This document shows, one piece after another, positions 24,239-33,288 of a stretch of DNA of 64,000 nucleotides. A model generated the notes under the pieces. That model saw nothing but the letters and a program-made list of their open reading frames with translations, was not told the origin of the DNA and did not search any database. A program made the position numbers and the translations under genes. The stretch spans positions 682,001-746,000 of the forward strand of contig NZ_CP092488.2 of the NCBI RefSeq assembly GCF_022430545.2, in the 5' to 3' direction. Source of the stretch: Mycobacterium paraterrae. Lineage in GTDB: Bacteria; Actinomycetota; Actinomycetes; Mycobacteriales; Mycobacteriaceae. The number at the start of each line of letters is the position of its first letter. Within the stretch, counting starts at the first letter, position 1.

Positions 24239-25549
24239 GTGGACTTCGGATTCCTGCCGCCCGAAATCAATTCCGGGCGAATGTATTCCGGTCCCGGAGC
24301 AGCGCCGATGCTCGCCGCTGCGGCAGCCTGGGATGACCTGGCGTCCGAATTGAGTTCGACGGCAGCAGCTTACGCGTCGACCGTCTCCGGCTTGGCCGCC
24401 GGGTCGTGGCAGGGCCCGTCGTCACAATCCATGGCAGCTGCGGCCAGCACCTACGTGGATTGGATGAATACCACTGCGGCACAAGCCGAGGAGACAGGAA
24501 GCCAGGCCAAGGCCGCAGTCGCGGCGTACGAAGCAGCCTTCGCGGCCACCGTGCCGCCACCGGTGATCGAAGCGAACCGAGCGCTGCTGGCGATGCTGAT
24601 CGCCACGAACATACTGGGCCAGAACACCCCGGCAATCGCCGCCACCGAAACCCACTACATGGAGATGTGGGCCCAGGACGCGACGGCGATGTACGGCTAC
24701 GCCGGCTCCGCGGCCGCTGCCTCGGTATTGTCGCCGTTCACCGACGCGCCCCAGACCACCAACTCGGCTGGCGCCGCGCAACAGTCGGCGGCGGCCGCTC
24801 AGGCCGGCTCCTCCGGCGCGTCGAATATCGGCACGGAGATAACGCAATTCATCGACTCATTACCGACCGCGTTGCAGAACCTGGCCAACGGTCTCGTGCA
24901 ATCGCCCACCACGGGGTCGACGAACCTGCTGTCGGGACTCTCGCTGCCCCAGTTGGGATCGTTGACGCTGCCGCCCGGACTGCAGACTGACCTGACGAAC
25001 TGGAACACGATCTTCTCCGCGCTCACCGGTCCGTATTCACTGCAGGGTTGGACGGCGATTCCGGGCGGTCCGCTCCTGTCGTTCGGCCAGGCGTACTCGT
25101 GGGGGCAGAACGGGCAGGCGGCCGCCGCGTTCCTGGCCGGTCCGAAGCCGATCACCGGGGCCCTGGCGCCGCTGGCCAGCGAGCTCGGCCCGCATCTGAC
25201 TTCGGCGGGGTATGGTGCCGCGCCGGTGTCGGGGTCGGTGGGCCGCGCGATGCTGGTCGGCAACATGTCGGTGCCGCAGGGCTGGGCGCAGGCAGCACCG
25301 GAAATCCGCAACGTCGCACAGGCGCTATCGACCGAATTGGCAAGTGCCCCAGAGGCAGCACTCGCGGGTAGCCCGGGCGAGATCTTCGGCCAGATGGCGT
25401 TGTCGAGCCTGGCCGGTCGGGCCGTGGCGGCGAGCGCAACCGGCTCGATCGGCAGTGCCCCGATCGCATCGCCACTGGGCGGAGTCGTCACCGCCGAGGC
25501 GGACCCGGCGGCGGCCACCATCTTCGTGATCCCGGCGTTCGACGACTGA
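24239..25549 (+). CDS. PPE family protein (SVP subfamily)
   Basis: This is a 436-residue PPE starting at a GTG with GGAGGT 9 bp upstream. MDFGFLPPEINSGRMYSGPG opens the domain and EMWAQDATAMYGYAGSA lies near residue 150. The linker region is richer in leucine than usual, and the SVP signature reads GNMSVPQGW (~345). A second PPE follows 19 bp downstream with no PE gene nearby, so PE partners must come from elsewhere. This pair is part of a block absent from the corresponding place in M. tuberculosis. Confidence 0.94.
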   Translation: MDFGFLPPEINSGRMYSGPGAAPMLAAAAAWDDLASELSSTAAAYASTVSGLAAGSWQGPSSQSMAAAASTYVDWMNTTAAQAEETGSQAKAAVAAYEAAFAATVPPPVIEANRALLAMLIATNILGQNTPAIAATETHYMEMWAQDATAMYGYAGSAAAASVLSPFTDAPQTTNSAGAAQQSAAAAQAGSSGASNIGTEITQFIDSLPTALQNLANGLVQSPTTGSTNLLSGLSLPQLGSLTLPPGLQTDLTNWNTIFSALTGPYSLQGWTAIPGGPLLSFGQAYSWGQNGQAAAAFLAGPKPITGALAPLASELGPHLTSAGYGAAPVSGSVGRAMLVGNMSVPQGWAQAAPEIRNVAQALSTELASAPEAALAGSPGEIFGQMALSSLAGRAVAASATGSIGSAPIASPLGGVVTAEADPAAATIFVIPAFDD

Positions 25550-25568
25550 CGAGGCAAGGGTTTCCGAC

Positions 25569-26969
25569 ATGTTCTATGCAGCGTTTCCGCCAGAAATCAA
25601 CTCGGGCCGGATGTACACCGGGGCGGGATCTCAGCCCTTGTTGGCCGCCGCGGCCGCGTGGGGTGAGGTCGCCAACGAATTGCAGCAGGCGGCCGTCTCT
25701 TACTCGTCGGTGATCTCATCGCTGACCAGTGGGCCGTGGTTAGGCCCGACGTCGCTGAGCATGGCGGCCGCCGTTGCCCCCTATCTGGCCTGGATGCAGA
25801 GCACCGCGGCGCAGGCCGCCGAGACCGCCGACCAGGCCGGCGCCGCCGCCAGCGCCTACGAGACGGCATTCGCGTCGCATGTGCCGCCGGCTGAGATCGC
25901 CGCGAACCGTCTCCAATTGGCGCAGCTCGCCGCGACCAACATCATCGGTCAGAACAACGCGGCGATCGCGGCCACCGAGGCCCAGTACGGCGAGATGTGG
26001 GCACAGGACGCCCTGGCGATGGATACCTACGCGGCCTCGTCGGCGGCCGCCACCAAGCTGACGCCCTACACCGAACCGCCACCGACCACGAACAGCGCGG
26101 GTAACGCGGCGCAATCGGCAGCCGTGACTCAAGCCGCTGCCACCCAGGCCGGATCCAGCGCGCAAACAGTCGCGGACGCCACGACATACACCGGTTCGCC
26201 ACTGCTGCAATGGCTGGCCAACCTGAGCACCGACTACACCAGCACCCTCAACGGCTTGCTGAACAGCCTGTTCGGCCCCTCCGGGGCGTCGACGTACTCG
26301 GCGCTGTTCTCTGCGGTCAAAGCGCCCGTCTCGTTCAGCACGCAGTTCAACGACATCGGCCTGCTCACCAACTTCCCGGTATCGCAGTTCCTCAAGTTCA
26401 GTCCGGCCCCCGGCTTCGGACTGCCGCCGAAAGCGGGGCTGGGTGGTGGGCTGCTCGGCCCGTGGTACGGCCGAGGATGGCTGACTGGCTCCGTCTCGGC
26501 CAGCATGGGAGACACCGGCACCCTGGTCGGGAAGCTGTCCGTCCCACCGAGTTGGGCGGCGGCCACCCCGACCGTCAGAACCGTCGCCGGGGCGCTGTCC
26601 GCCGCCGGGACGCAGGCCGTGCCGGCGACCGCACTTGGCGAGGTCGGGTTGTTCAGCTCGATGTCCATGGCCGGGATGCTCGGCAGCGCGGTAGGCGCCG
26701 GCGCGCCAACTGTCGCTTCGGCCAACGGTGTTCGTGGTCGGATCACCCCACTGAAAGACCTCAAGGATTCCAACGGCAAACACTCCCCCGAGCAGCTCAA
26801 ACGGATGGTCGCACAGATCTCGGAGAAACCCGAGAGCGTGCAGCATCACCACGTCGACCAAGAGGGGCTGGACAGCCTGCTCGAGCAACTGGCCAAGGTG
26901 CCCGGGGTCCATGCCGTTCACCTATCCAAGGGCGGCAGGGCGAAAGTCAGTCCGACCGAACATATTTAG
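25569..26969 (+). CDS. PPE family protein (SVP subfamily) with charged C-terminal extension
   Basis: The protein has 466 residues. The PPE domain starts MFYAAFPPEINSGRMY, and the SVP signature is GKLSVPPSW (~320). The final ~75 residues differ from the Ala/Gly-rich linker: they are charged (SPEQLKRMVAQISEKPES, then QHHHVDQEGLDSLLEQLAKV), looking like a small folded helical segment. Nothing I know in PPE-SVP proteins explains it. It is the second gene of the PPE pair, and a DUF732 secreted protein follows 17 bp later, so all three are probably one operon. Confidence 0.93.
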   Translation: MFYAAFPPEINSGRMYTGAGSQPLLAAAAAWGEVANELQQAAVSYSSVISSLTSGPWLGPTSLSMAAAVAPYLAWMQSTAAQAAETADQAGAAASAYETAFASHVPPAEIAANRLQLAQLAATNIIGQNNAAIAATEAQYGEMWAQDALAMDTYAASSAAATKLTPYTEPPPTTNSAGNAAQSAAVTQAAATQAGSSAQTVADATTYTGSPLLQWLANLSTDYTSTLNGLLNSLFGPSGASTYSALFSAVKAPVSFSTQFNDIGLLTNFPVSQFLKFSPAPGFGLPPKAGLGGGLLGPWYGRGWLTGSVSASMGDTGTLVGKLSVPPSWAAATPTVRTVAGALSAAGTQAVPATALGEVGLFSSMSMAGMLGSAVGAGAPTVASANGVRGRITPLKDLKDSNGKHSPEQLKRMVAQISEKPESVQHHHVDQEGLDSLLEQLAKVPGVHAVHLSKGGRAKVSPTEHI

Positions 26970-26986
26970 AATAAAGGAGGTTGCTC

Positions 26987-27307
26987 GTGAAGAAGACATT
27001 CGCCGCGCTGGGCGTGTTCGCTGCGATCGCTCTGGCGGCGCCGGCCTACGGTGATCCACCCGATATCGCCGGCGACGACGCCGGCTTCTTGGGGGCGCTG
27101 CGCCAAGTCGGCATTCATTTTCCCTACCCGGACGGTGCCGTCGGCGCCGGAAAATCGGTTTGCGGATGCTTGAACAGCGGCGAATCCGGGTTGGAGCTGA
27201 TCCACGACGTGAAAGCCCGCAATCCGGGCTTCAATATGGAAGACGCATCCGATTTCGCGATGATCTCCGCGAAATACTATTGCCCGCACCAACTCTCGAA
27301 GAGCTGA
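26987..27307 (+). CDS. Secreted DUF732 protein
   Basis: From the GTG at 26987, which has AAAGGAGG 6 bp upstream, this is a 106-residue protein with a signal peptide (KKTFAALGVFAAIALAAPAYG) cleaved before DPPD. The mature part is a DUF732 domain with three cysteines (VCGCL and YYCPHQ) and the LRQVGIHFPYPDGAVGAGK region. DUF732 proteins are small mycobacterial secreted proteins without an assigned function. It lies at the end of the PPE pair's operon and converges on the AraC gene 4 bp away. Confidence 0.88.
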   Translation: MKKTFAALGVFAAIALAAPAYGDPPDIAGDDAGFLGALRQVGIHFPYPDGAVGAGKSVCGCLNSGESGLELIHDVKARNPGFNMEDASDFAMISAKYYCPHQLSKS

Positions 27308-27311
27308 CGCG

Positions 27312-28136
27312 TTACACCGTCACGCCGGCTCGCTGCCGGTAACTCGACGGGGTCTCGCCGCAGAACTTGGTGAACGCGCGAGTGAACGCACTCAAGCTGT
27401 CGAAACCGACTGCGCTGGCAGTCTTTTGCACCGACCCGCCGGGGCTGACCAGCAACGCCATCGCGCGCAACATGCGGGCATGCAGCAGGTAAGTCCGCCA
27501 CGACATGCCGACCTCGGTGTCGAATTGGCGTCGCAGCGTCCGCTCGGATACCGCGACCGCGCGGCTCACCTCCGCCGCGGTCACGTCAGACAGGTGCGTC
27601 TTCGTGTACTCCATTGCGGCAGCGACTATCGCGTTGTCGGCGGTAGGCAGGCTCAGCGGCGCCTCGTGGTCGAGCGCCTCGAATACCAGGTGGCCGAGGG
27701 TCTGAAAGAAGCCGTCCGACACCGGATCACTGTCTGGGCGCCCGATCGGCCAACGCAGCGCATAGATCATCATCTGCCGGATCACCGGCGACACCGCCAC
27801 GATCCGGGCCCGGCTTTCGACCGCGGGTAGCAGATGCGGATCGAACATCACCGCGACGCTGCGGACTTCTGCGGTCATGGTGGCCTGGTGTTCAAGGCCC
27901 ACCGGAATCCAGGCGGCCTGCTGCGGCGGAAGGAGATAGTGCGCGGTGGCCGTCTCGACCTCGACCACGCCACCGATCGCGTATTGGATCTGATGAAGAT
28001 CGTGGGAGTGCCACCCGGTGATCAGTTGGCTGCCTTCGTAGAGGTAGCTGCCGGCACGGGCCCGGCCACCGCGGCGCAACTCGACGAGTTTGGCCGATTC
28101 AGACAAAAGTCTGGCCGAAGATGCGGAGACGGTCAT
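27312..28136 (-). CDS. AraC-family transcriptional regulator
   Basis: From the ATG at 28136 this is 274 residues. The N-terminal cupin sensor contains HSHDLHQIQYAIGG and YLLPPQQAAWIPVG. The C-terminal double helix-turn-helix (~170-270) has VAVSERTLRRQFDTEVGMSW and AVGFDSLSAFTRAFTKFCG. It is divergent from the amidohydrolase with 25 bp between the starts, which implies that it controls that gene and itself from the short shared region. A longer frame upstream overlaps the amidohydrolase and is rejected. The effector is unknown. Confidence 0.92.
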   Translation of the reverse strand: MTVSASSARLLSESAKLVELRRGGRARAGSYLYEGSQLITGWHSHDLHQIQYAIGGVVEVETATAHYLLPPQQAAWIPVGLEHQATMTAEVRSVAVMFDPHLLPAVESRARIVAVSPVIRQMMIYALRWPIGRPDSDPVSDGFFQTLGHLVFEALDHEAPLSLPTADNAIVAAAMEYTKTHLSDVTAAEVSRAVAVSERTLRRQFDTEVGMSWRTYLLHARMLRAMALLVSPGGSVQKTASAVGFDSLSAFTRAFTKFCGETPSSYRQRAGVTV

Positions 28137-28161
28137 CGGGGGCCAGGGTACTAGTTGAGGC

Positions 28162-29418
28162 ATGAATATCGACGACCTGATTCTGGTCAGCATCGACGAC
28201 CACGTCGTAGAGCCGCCGGACATGTTCCGGCGCCATGTGCCGGCGAAGTTCAAGGACGAGGCGCCGATCGTTGTGACCGATGACAAGGGCGTCGACCAGT
28301 GGATGTACCAGGGCCGCCCGCAAGGCGTCAGTGGCCTCAACGCCGTGGTGTCGTGGCCGGCCGAGGAGTGGGGTCGCGACCCGGCGGGCTTCGCGGAGAT
28401 GCGACCGGGCGTCTACGACGTGCACGAGCGAGTCCGCGACATGAACCGCAACGGCATCCTGGCGTCGATGTGCTTTCCGACCTTCACCGGTTTCTCTGCC
28501 CGTCACCTCAACATGACCCGCGAAGACGTCACGCTGGTGATGGTGTCGGCGTACAACGACTGGCACATCGACGAGTGGGCGGGTTCCTACCCGGACCGCT
28601 TCATCTCGATCGCGATCCTGCCGACCTGGACTCCCGAGGGTATGTGTGCCGAGATCCGCCGCGTGGCGGCCAAGGGCTGTCGCGCGGTGACGATGCCCGA
28701 ACTGCCGCACCTGGAAGGACTTCCGAGCTATCACGACGACGACTACTGGGGCCCGGTATTTCGCACCCTATCCGAGGAGAACGTGGTGATGTGCCTGCAC
28801 ATCGGCACCGGCTTCGGGGCGATCAGCATGGCGCCCAACGCGCCAATTGACAACATGATCATCCTGGCCACCCAGGTCTCGGCGATGTGCGCGCAGGATC
28901 TGCTGTGGGGTCCGGCGATGCGCAACTACCCGGACCTCAAATTCGCCTTTTCCGAGGGCGGAATCGGTTGGATCCCTTTCTATCTCGACCGCTGCGATCG
29001 GCACTACACCAACCAGAAATGGCTGCGCCGCGACTTCGGCTCGCAACTGCCCAGCGAGGTGTTCCGCGAACACTCGTTGGCGTGCTACGTCACCGACAAG
29101 ACGTCGCTGAGGCTGCGTCACGAGATCGGCATCGACATCATCGCCTGGGAGTGCGACTACCCACACTCGGACTGCTTTTGGCCGGATGCCCCCGAACAGG
29201 TGATGGCCGAGCTACGGGGCGCAGGGGCCGACGACACCGACATCAACAAGATCACCTGGCAAAATGCCTGCAACTTCTTCGGCTGGGACCCGTTCGCTCG
29301 CACGCCGCGCGAACAGGCCACGGTCAAGGCTTTGCGCGCCAAGGGCGCCGACGTCGACGTGTCGATCCGATCGCGCAAAGAGTGGGCGCGGCTCTACGAG
29401 CAGAAGCAGCTCGTCTAG
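28162..29418 (+). CDS. Amidohydrolase-2 (ACMSD-like) family metal-dependent hydrolase
   Basis: This 418-residue TIM-barrel protein starts MNIDDLILVSIDDHVVEPPD; the family's usual HxH metal motif is represented by DDHVVEP. Further conserved pieces are HIGTGFGAIS, FAFSEGGIGWIP and WECDYPHSDCFWP. Relatives include decarboxylases and hydrolases of aromatic or steroid degradation in actinobacteria. It probably lies under the divergent AraC regulator. It converges on the acyl-CoA ligase with 26 bp between stops. The substrate cannot be assigned. Confidence 0.9.
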   Translation: MNIDDLILVSIDDHVVEPPDMFRRHVPAKFKDEAPIVVTDDKGVDQWMYQGRPQGVSGLNAVVSWPAEEWGRDPAGFAEMRPGVYDVHERVRDMNRNGILASMCFPTFTGFSARHLNMTREDVTLVMVSAYNDWHIDEWAGSYPDRFISIAILPTWTPEGMCAEIRRVAAKGCRAVTMPELPHLEGLPSYHDDDYWGPVFRTLSEENVVMCLHIGTGFGAISMAPNAPIDNMIILATQVSAMCAQDLLWGPAMRNYPDLKFAFSEGGIGWIPFYLDRCDRHYTNQKWLRRDFGSQLPSEVFREHSLACYVTDKTSLRLRHEIGIDIIAWECDYPHSDCFWPDAPEQVMAELRGAGADDTDINKITWQNACNFFGWDPFARTPREQATVKALRAKGADVDVSIRSRKEWARLYEQKQLV

Positions 29419-29444
29419 CGCCGACGCTTGTCTGCTCGACGCGG

Positions 29445-31079
29445 TTAGGTAACCAGCGTGACCGAGTTCGCCCGGCGCAGCTTGCCGGATGACGTCTTCG
29501 GAATGGTGCCGGGGCCGAGCACCACGACGTTGCGCGGCCGCACATCGACCTCGGTGACGACCTCATGGGCCACCTGGTGCTCGATGCGGCGTACCTCGGC
29601 GGGATCCTGCCAGGAATTGGATTCGACTGCGACAGCGAAGGTTTCGCGCGAATGCCCGGCGTCGAGTCGCACCGCGACGGCGCAGCCGGTGCGCACACCC
29701 TCGACGCGGCCGGCGGCCCGCTCGATGTCGGTCGGGTAGATGTTGCGGCCGGCCATGATGATCACGTCCTTGACGCGGCCGCAGACCACGATGTGGCCGT
29801 TTTCCATCAGGTAACCGAGATCGCCGGTGTCATACCAGCCGTGCTCGTCCTGTGCGGGCAGGAATCCGCCCATCGTGATGTAACCGGGCGTCACGCATTC
29901 GCCACGCAACTCGATCACCCCGACACCGCGGGCAGGCATCACGTTGCCGTTCTCGTCGACGACGCGCGCCTCGAGATCCTTCAGCAGCGGACCGAGCGAG
30001 GCCAGCCGCCGGGTGTTGCCCTTGCTGGCCGGAACGGCGCGGCGCAGCGCGGCCAGCAAGTCGGCATCGACCTCGTCGACCACCAGTCCCGCGTTGCACT
30101 CCGAGAACGACACAGCCAGCGTGGTCTCCGCCATGCCATAGGCAGGCAGGATCGCCGACGGCTTCAGCCCGAAGGCCTTGCCCGCATCGAGGAGGTCCTC
30201 GACGTCGGCGGGATCGACGGGCTCGGCGCCCGACAGCGCGAACCGCAACGTCGACAGGTCGTACTGGCCGGGCTCGGCCTGCTTTCGCAGCCGCTTGGCG
30301 AACAGCGCATACGCGAAGTTCGGCGCAGCGGTCATGGTGCCCTCGTACTTGTCGATCAGCTTGGCCCACAGCAGCGTGTCGCGCAGGAAGTCCATCGGCG
30401 TGACCTTGACCAGCTCGGCGCCGAAGTACATCGGGATGGTCAGGAAGCCCACCATGCCCATGTCGTGGAAGCAGGGCAGCCAGCTGACCATGACGTCCTT
30501 GTCGACGTCGTACTGGGCGCCGATGAACATCGCCTCGGCATTGGAGTAGATGTTGCGGTGGGTGATTTGAACGGCCTTGGGCGAGCCGGTCGACCCGGAC
30601 GTCAGCTGCATCAGCGCCAAATCGTCCTCGTCGGTCTCGACCGGGTCGATCGGCTCGGACTCGAGCAGGTCGCCGATCTTGAGCACCTTGATGCCTTTTT
30701 CTTCGAGCACCGGGATGGCGACGAGGAAGGGCTCGGAGACGATCACCGCGTTCGCCTCGATCATCGTGATCACGTTCATGGTGTCCTCGGCCCACACGGC
30801 GAGGTCGGTGCGCGGCGTGGGCTGGTGCAACATCGTCAGGCTGGCGCCACGCATCCACAGCGCCTGTGCGGTGGGGGCGATCTCGACCGGGAATCCGGCC
30901 AGGACGCCGACCGCGTCACCGTGGCCCACGCCCGCGGCGGCCAGTCCGCCGGCGACGCGACGGGCACGTTCGTGCACCTCGAGCCAGGTGTGCCGGACGG
31001 GCTCGTACGGCTCGCCGGTGACCATGCCCCGCGAGCTCGCATGAGCGTTGCGGAACATGTTGTCGGTAAACCTGCTCAC
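29445..31079 (-). CDS. pks16: Fatty-acyl-AMP/CoA ligase (Pks16 orthologue, FadD-like)
   Basis: This is a 544-residue ANL-family ligase with LTSGSTGSPKAV, AYGMAETTLAVSF, YDTGDLGYL, GRVKDVIIMAGRNIYP and a C-terminal lysine in KTSSGKLRRAN. Length and position next to ispE-ksgA-rpfB match Rv1013 (Pks16) of M. tuberculosis, a misnomer because no ketosynthase is present. Such proteins activate fatty acids as acyl-AMP and then CoA or a carrier. The GTG start at 31079 overlaps the stop of a small upstream ORF by GTGA. Confidence 0.93.
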   Translation of the reverse strand: MSRFTDNMFRNAHASSRGMVTGEPYEPVRHTWLEVHERARRVAGGLAAAGVGHGDAVGVLAGFPVEIAPTAQALWMRGASLTMLHQPTPRTDLAVWAEDTMNVITMIEANAVIVSEPFLVAIPVLEEKGIKVLKIGDLLESEPIDPVETDEDDLALMQLTSGSTGSPKAVQITHRNIYSNAEAMFIGAQYDVDKDVMVSWLPCFHDMGMVGFLTIPMYFGAELVKVTPMDFLRDTLLWAKLIDKYEGTMTAAPNFAYALFAKRLRKQAEPGQYDLSTLRFALSGAEPVDPADVEDLLDAGKAFGLKPSAILPAYGMAETTLAVSFSECNAGLVVDEVDADLLAALRRAVPASKGNTRRLASLGPLLKDLEARVVDENGNVMPARGVGVIELRGECVTPGYITMGGFLPAQDEHGWYDTGDLGYLMENGHIVVCGRVKDVIIMAGRNIYPTDIERAAGRVEGVRTGCAVAVRLDAGHSRETFAVAVESNSWQDPAEVRRIEHQVAHEVVTEVDVRPRNVVVLGPGTIPKTSSGKLRRANSVTLVT

Positions 31080-31297
31080 GATTGCCTCCTCGGTTCCGGC
31101 GCCATCGTCCAGCCCTTAATGTTGCTCCTGCTCAAGCACACTTTGGGATAGCCGCGCGCCCACAATTGGGCAGCGATTTCATCTCGAATAGGTGGTGCCC
31201 CGGTAACCGCGTGAAAGGTCGCGACGTCGCGCAAGGCACGCCCGCCGACCGCACCGGCGGGCGAAGAAACCAGGCTCGTTGCTCGACCGGAAGTCAT
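31076..31297 (-). CDS. Small hypothetical ORF before pks16
   Basis: This is a possible 73-residue protein from an ATG at 31297 whose stop overlaps the pks16 GTG (GTGA). The product ends SRSNIKGWTMAPEPRRQS and shows a mid-section PIRDEIAAQLWARGYPKVCL that looks protein-like. M. tuberculosis has a small hypothetical gene (Rv1012) at this position, but I do not remember its sequence well enough to claim homology. The coupling overlap is the main support. Confidence 0.4.
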   Translation of the reverse strand: MTSGRATSLVSSPAGAVGGRALRDVATFHAVTGAPPIRDEIAAQLWARGYPKVCLSRSNIKGWTMAPEPRRQS

Positions 31298-31375
31298 CAC
31301 CGCCGACAATCTTAAACTCCCCTTAAGGAACTGCCAAACTGTGCGGTGGATTCGGCGCTTCGTCGCCTCCTCCAG

Positions 31376-32329
31376 TCACCCCGCGGCGGGGGCGGGAACC
31401 ACCCGGGGACCATGTACCGGGCCGCTGGCGACCCGGACGGTCCGGCAGACGCCGGCGCCGGACAATTCGGTGCCCACGTCGACGGCCGATGCCGCCGATT
31501 GGCACAGAAATGCGCACGTCGGCCCCGAGCCCGACACGATGCCGGCCAATGCGCCGGCCTCCACACCGGCTCGCAGCACCCGGCGCAGCGGTGAACTCAG
31601 GCTCAACGCGGCCGGCTGTAGTTCGTTGCCCAGCAGCGGGGCCAACTGCTCCGGGTTTCCGGCTGCCAGCGCGGCCAGCACCGGGCCTGCCTCGTCGAGC
31701 CGCGGCGGGTCGCCGACCTCACGCAACCTGTCCAGCTCACGGAATACCTTCGGCGTGGACAACCCGCCCTTGGCGAACGCGAGCACCCAGTGAAAAGTGT
31801 TGCGGGTCAACACCGTAGCGAGTTCTTCGCCGCGACCGGTGCCCAGCGCGGTGCCCCCGTGCAGGGCGAACGGCACGTCACTGCCCAGCTCGGCGGCCAA
31901 GGTATGCAGGTCGCGGCGGGGCAGGCCGAGCTCCCACAGCGAGTTGAGCGCCACCAGCACCGCCGCCGCGTCCGCACTGCCACCGGCCATTCCACCGGCC
32001 ACCGGAATCCGTTTGTCGATGGTGATCGACACGTCCGGCGCCCGTCCGACGTGCTCGGCCATCAGTTCGGCCGCCTGCCACGCCAGGTTGCGCTCGTCGA
32101 GCGGCAGCTGGCCGGCACCCTCGCCGGTGATTTCGAGCGACAGCACGTCGGCGTTGCGGACCGTGACCTCGTCGACCAGCGACACGGCGTGAAACACCGT
32201 CGTCAGCTCGTGGTAGCCCGTCGTCAACAAGTCCCCGACGGCCAGATAGAGGTTGATCTTGCCGGGCGCGCGGACCGTCACCGAACCAGTGGGCACCCAC
32301 TGAGCTGCGGTGCTTGGATCCCTCGGCAC
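31376..32329 (-). CDS. ispE: 4-diphosphocytidyl-2-C-methyl-D-erythritol kinase
   Basis: IspE phosphorylates CDP-ME in the MEP pathway to isoprenoids. The 317-residue GHMP kinase has VRAPGKINLYLAVG, the glycine-rich ATP loop IPVAGGMAGGSADAAA and GIVSGSGPTCAFL. It starts at a GTG 23 bp after ksgA in the order rpfB-ksgA-ispE, the same operon order as in M. tuberculosis. Isoprenoid supply is thus co-transcribed with a resuscitation factor and an rRNA methyltransferase. Confidence 0.97.
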   Translation of the reverse strand: MPRDPSTAAQWVPTGSVTVRAPGKINLYLAVGDLLTTGYHELTTVFHAVSLVDEVTVRNADVLSLEITGEGAGQLPLDERNLAWQAAELMAEHVGRAPDVSITIDKRIPVAGGMAGGSADAAAVLVALNSLWELGLPRRDLHTLAAELGSDVPFALHGGTALGTGRGEELATVLTRNTFHWVLAFAKGGLSTPKVFRELDRLREVGDPPRLDEAGPVLAALAAGNPEQLAPLLGNELQPAALSLSSPLRRVLRAGVEAGALAGIVSGSGPTCAFLCQSAASAVDVGTELSGAGVCRTVRVASGPVHGPRVVPAPAAG

Positions 32330-32352
32330 CGAACGAGACTATCGCCAGTCGG

Positions 32353-33288
32353 TCAGTTGGCCGGCGCGTGCCGCGGGGCTTCGCCTCGGGGGGTGGCGTC
32401 GCCCGTATCGCCCGAGCGTTGGTACAGCCTGACGAATTCTTCGACGGTCAACGTCTCACCGCGTCGAGACGGGTCGATGCTGGCGGCCAGCAGCCGGCTC
32501 GCTGATTCGTTACCCGAACCGGCCCACTCGACGAATGCGTTACGAGAAGTCTTGCGCCGCTGAGCAAATGCGATGTCCACGAGTTTGAACACGTGCTGAC
32601 GGAACGAGGGGTCAGTCGGCCACGGCGGGGTGGTGTAGCGGTCGATGCGCACCAGACCGGAATAGACGCGCGGGATCGGCCAGAACACGGTCGGTGACAC
32701 CGTGCCGTGCCGGCGAACCTCCCCGTGAAAACGGACTTTGACGCTGGGAACGCCGTACTCCTTGCCGCCCGGCTCAGCCGCGAGCCGTTCGGCGACTTCG
32801 GCCTGCACCATCACCATCACCGTTCGCAGCGTCGGAAATTCCGCCAGCAGGTGCAGAATCGCGGGGACCGCGACGTTGTAGGGCAGATTCGCCACCACCG
32901 CGGTCGGTTCGGACGCGAGATCACCAGGCCCGATGGACAGCACATCGCGGTTGATCACCGTCAGCCGCTGAGCCTCGCTGTTCGAATGCTCGGCCACGGT
33001 CTGCGGCAGCCGCTCGGCCAGCACCGGATCGATCTCGATCGCGCTGACGGTGCATCCGCGGTCCAGCAACGCAAGGGTGAGCGAACCGAGGCCGGGACCG
33101 ACCTCCAATACGTGGTCGTTGCGGTTGACGCCCGACGCGGTGACGATCCGGCGGACGGTGTTGGCGTCGTGGACGAAGTTCTGCCCCAGCGATTTACGCG
33201 GCCGGAATTCGAGTTCCTTGGCTAGCCGACGGATCTCGGTTCGCCCAAGTAACCGGATGGTCAGCGCGCACCCGCTCGACCGCTGCAC
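32353..33288 (-). CDS. ksgA: 16S rRNA (A1518/A1519) dimethyltransferase KsgA
   Basis: KsgA dimethylates two adjacent adenines near the 3' end of 16S rRNA late in 30S assembly. The protein has RKSLGQNFVHDANTV, the SAM motif LEVGPGLGSLTLALLDRG and the catalytic NLPYNVAVP. I choose the GTG at 33288 (VQRSSGCALTIRLLG, 311 residues). It has GGGGAG upstream and fits the M. tuberculosis N-terminus, and it overlaps the rpfB 3' end by 28 bp. The longer open frame to 33480 lies inside rpfB and is rejected. Confidence 0.94.
   Translation of the reverse strand: MQRSSGCALTIRLLGRTEIRRLAKELEFRPRKSLGQNFVHDANTVRRIVTASGVNRNDHVLEVGPGLGSLTLALLDRGCTVSAIEIDPVLAERLPQTVAEHSNSEAQRLTVINRDVLSIGPGDLASEPTAVVANLPYNVAVPAILHLLAEFPTLRTVMVMVQAEVAERLAAEPGGKEYGVPSVKVRFHGEVRRHGTVSPTVFWPIPRVYSGLVRIDRYTTPPWPTDPSFRQHVFKLVDIAFAQRRKTSRNAFVEWAGSGNESASRLLAASIDPSRRGETLTVEEFVRLYQRSGDTGDATPRGEAPRHAPAN

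Noticed and set aside
29565..31151. Plus-strand 528-codon frame opposite pks16
   Set aside because: It is an antisense shadow rich in Arg, His, Gly and Val. The minus strand encodes a complete ANL ligase.
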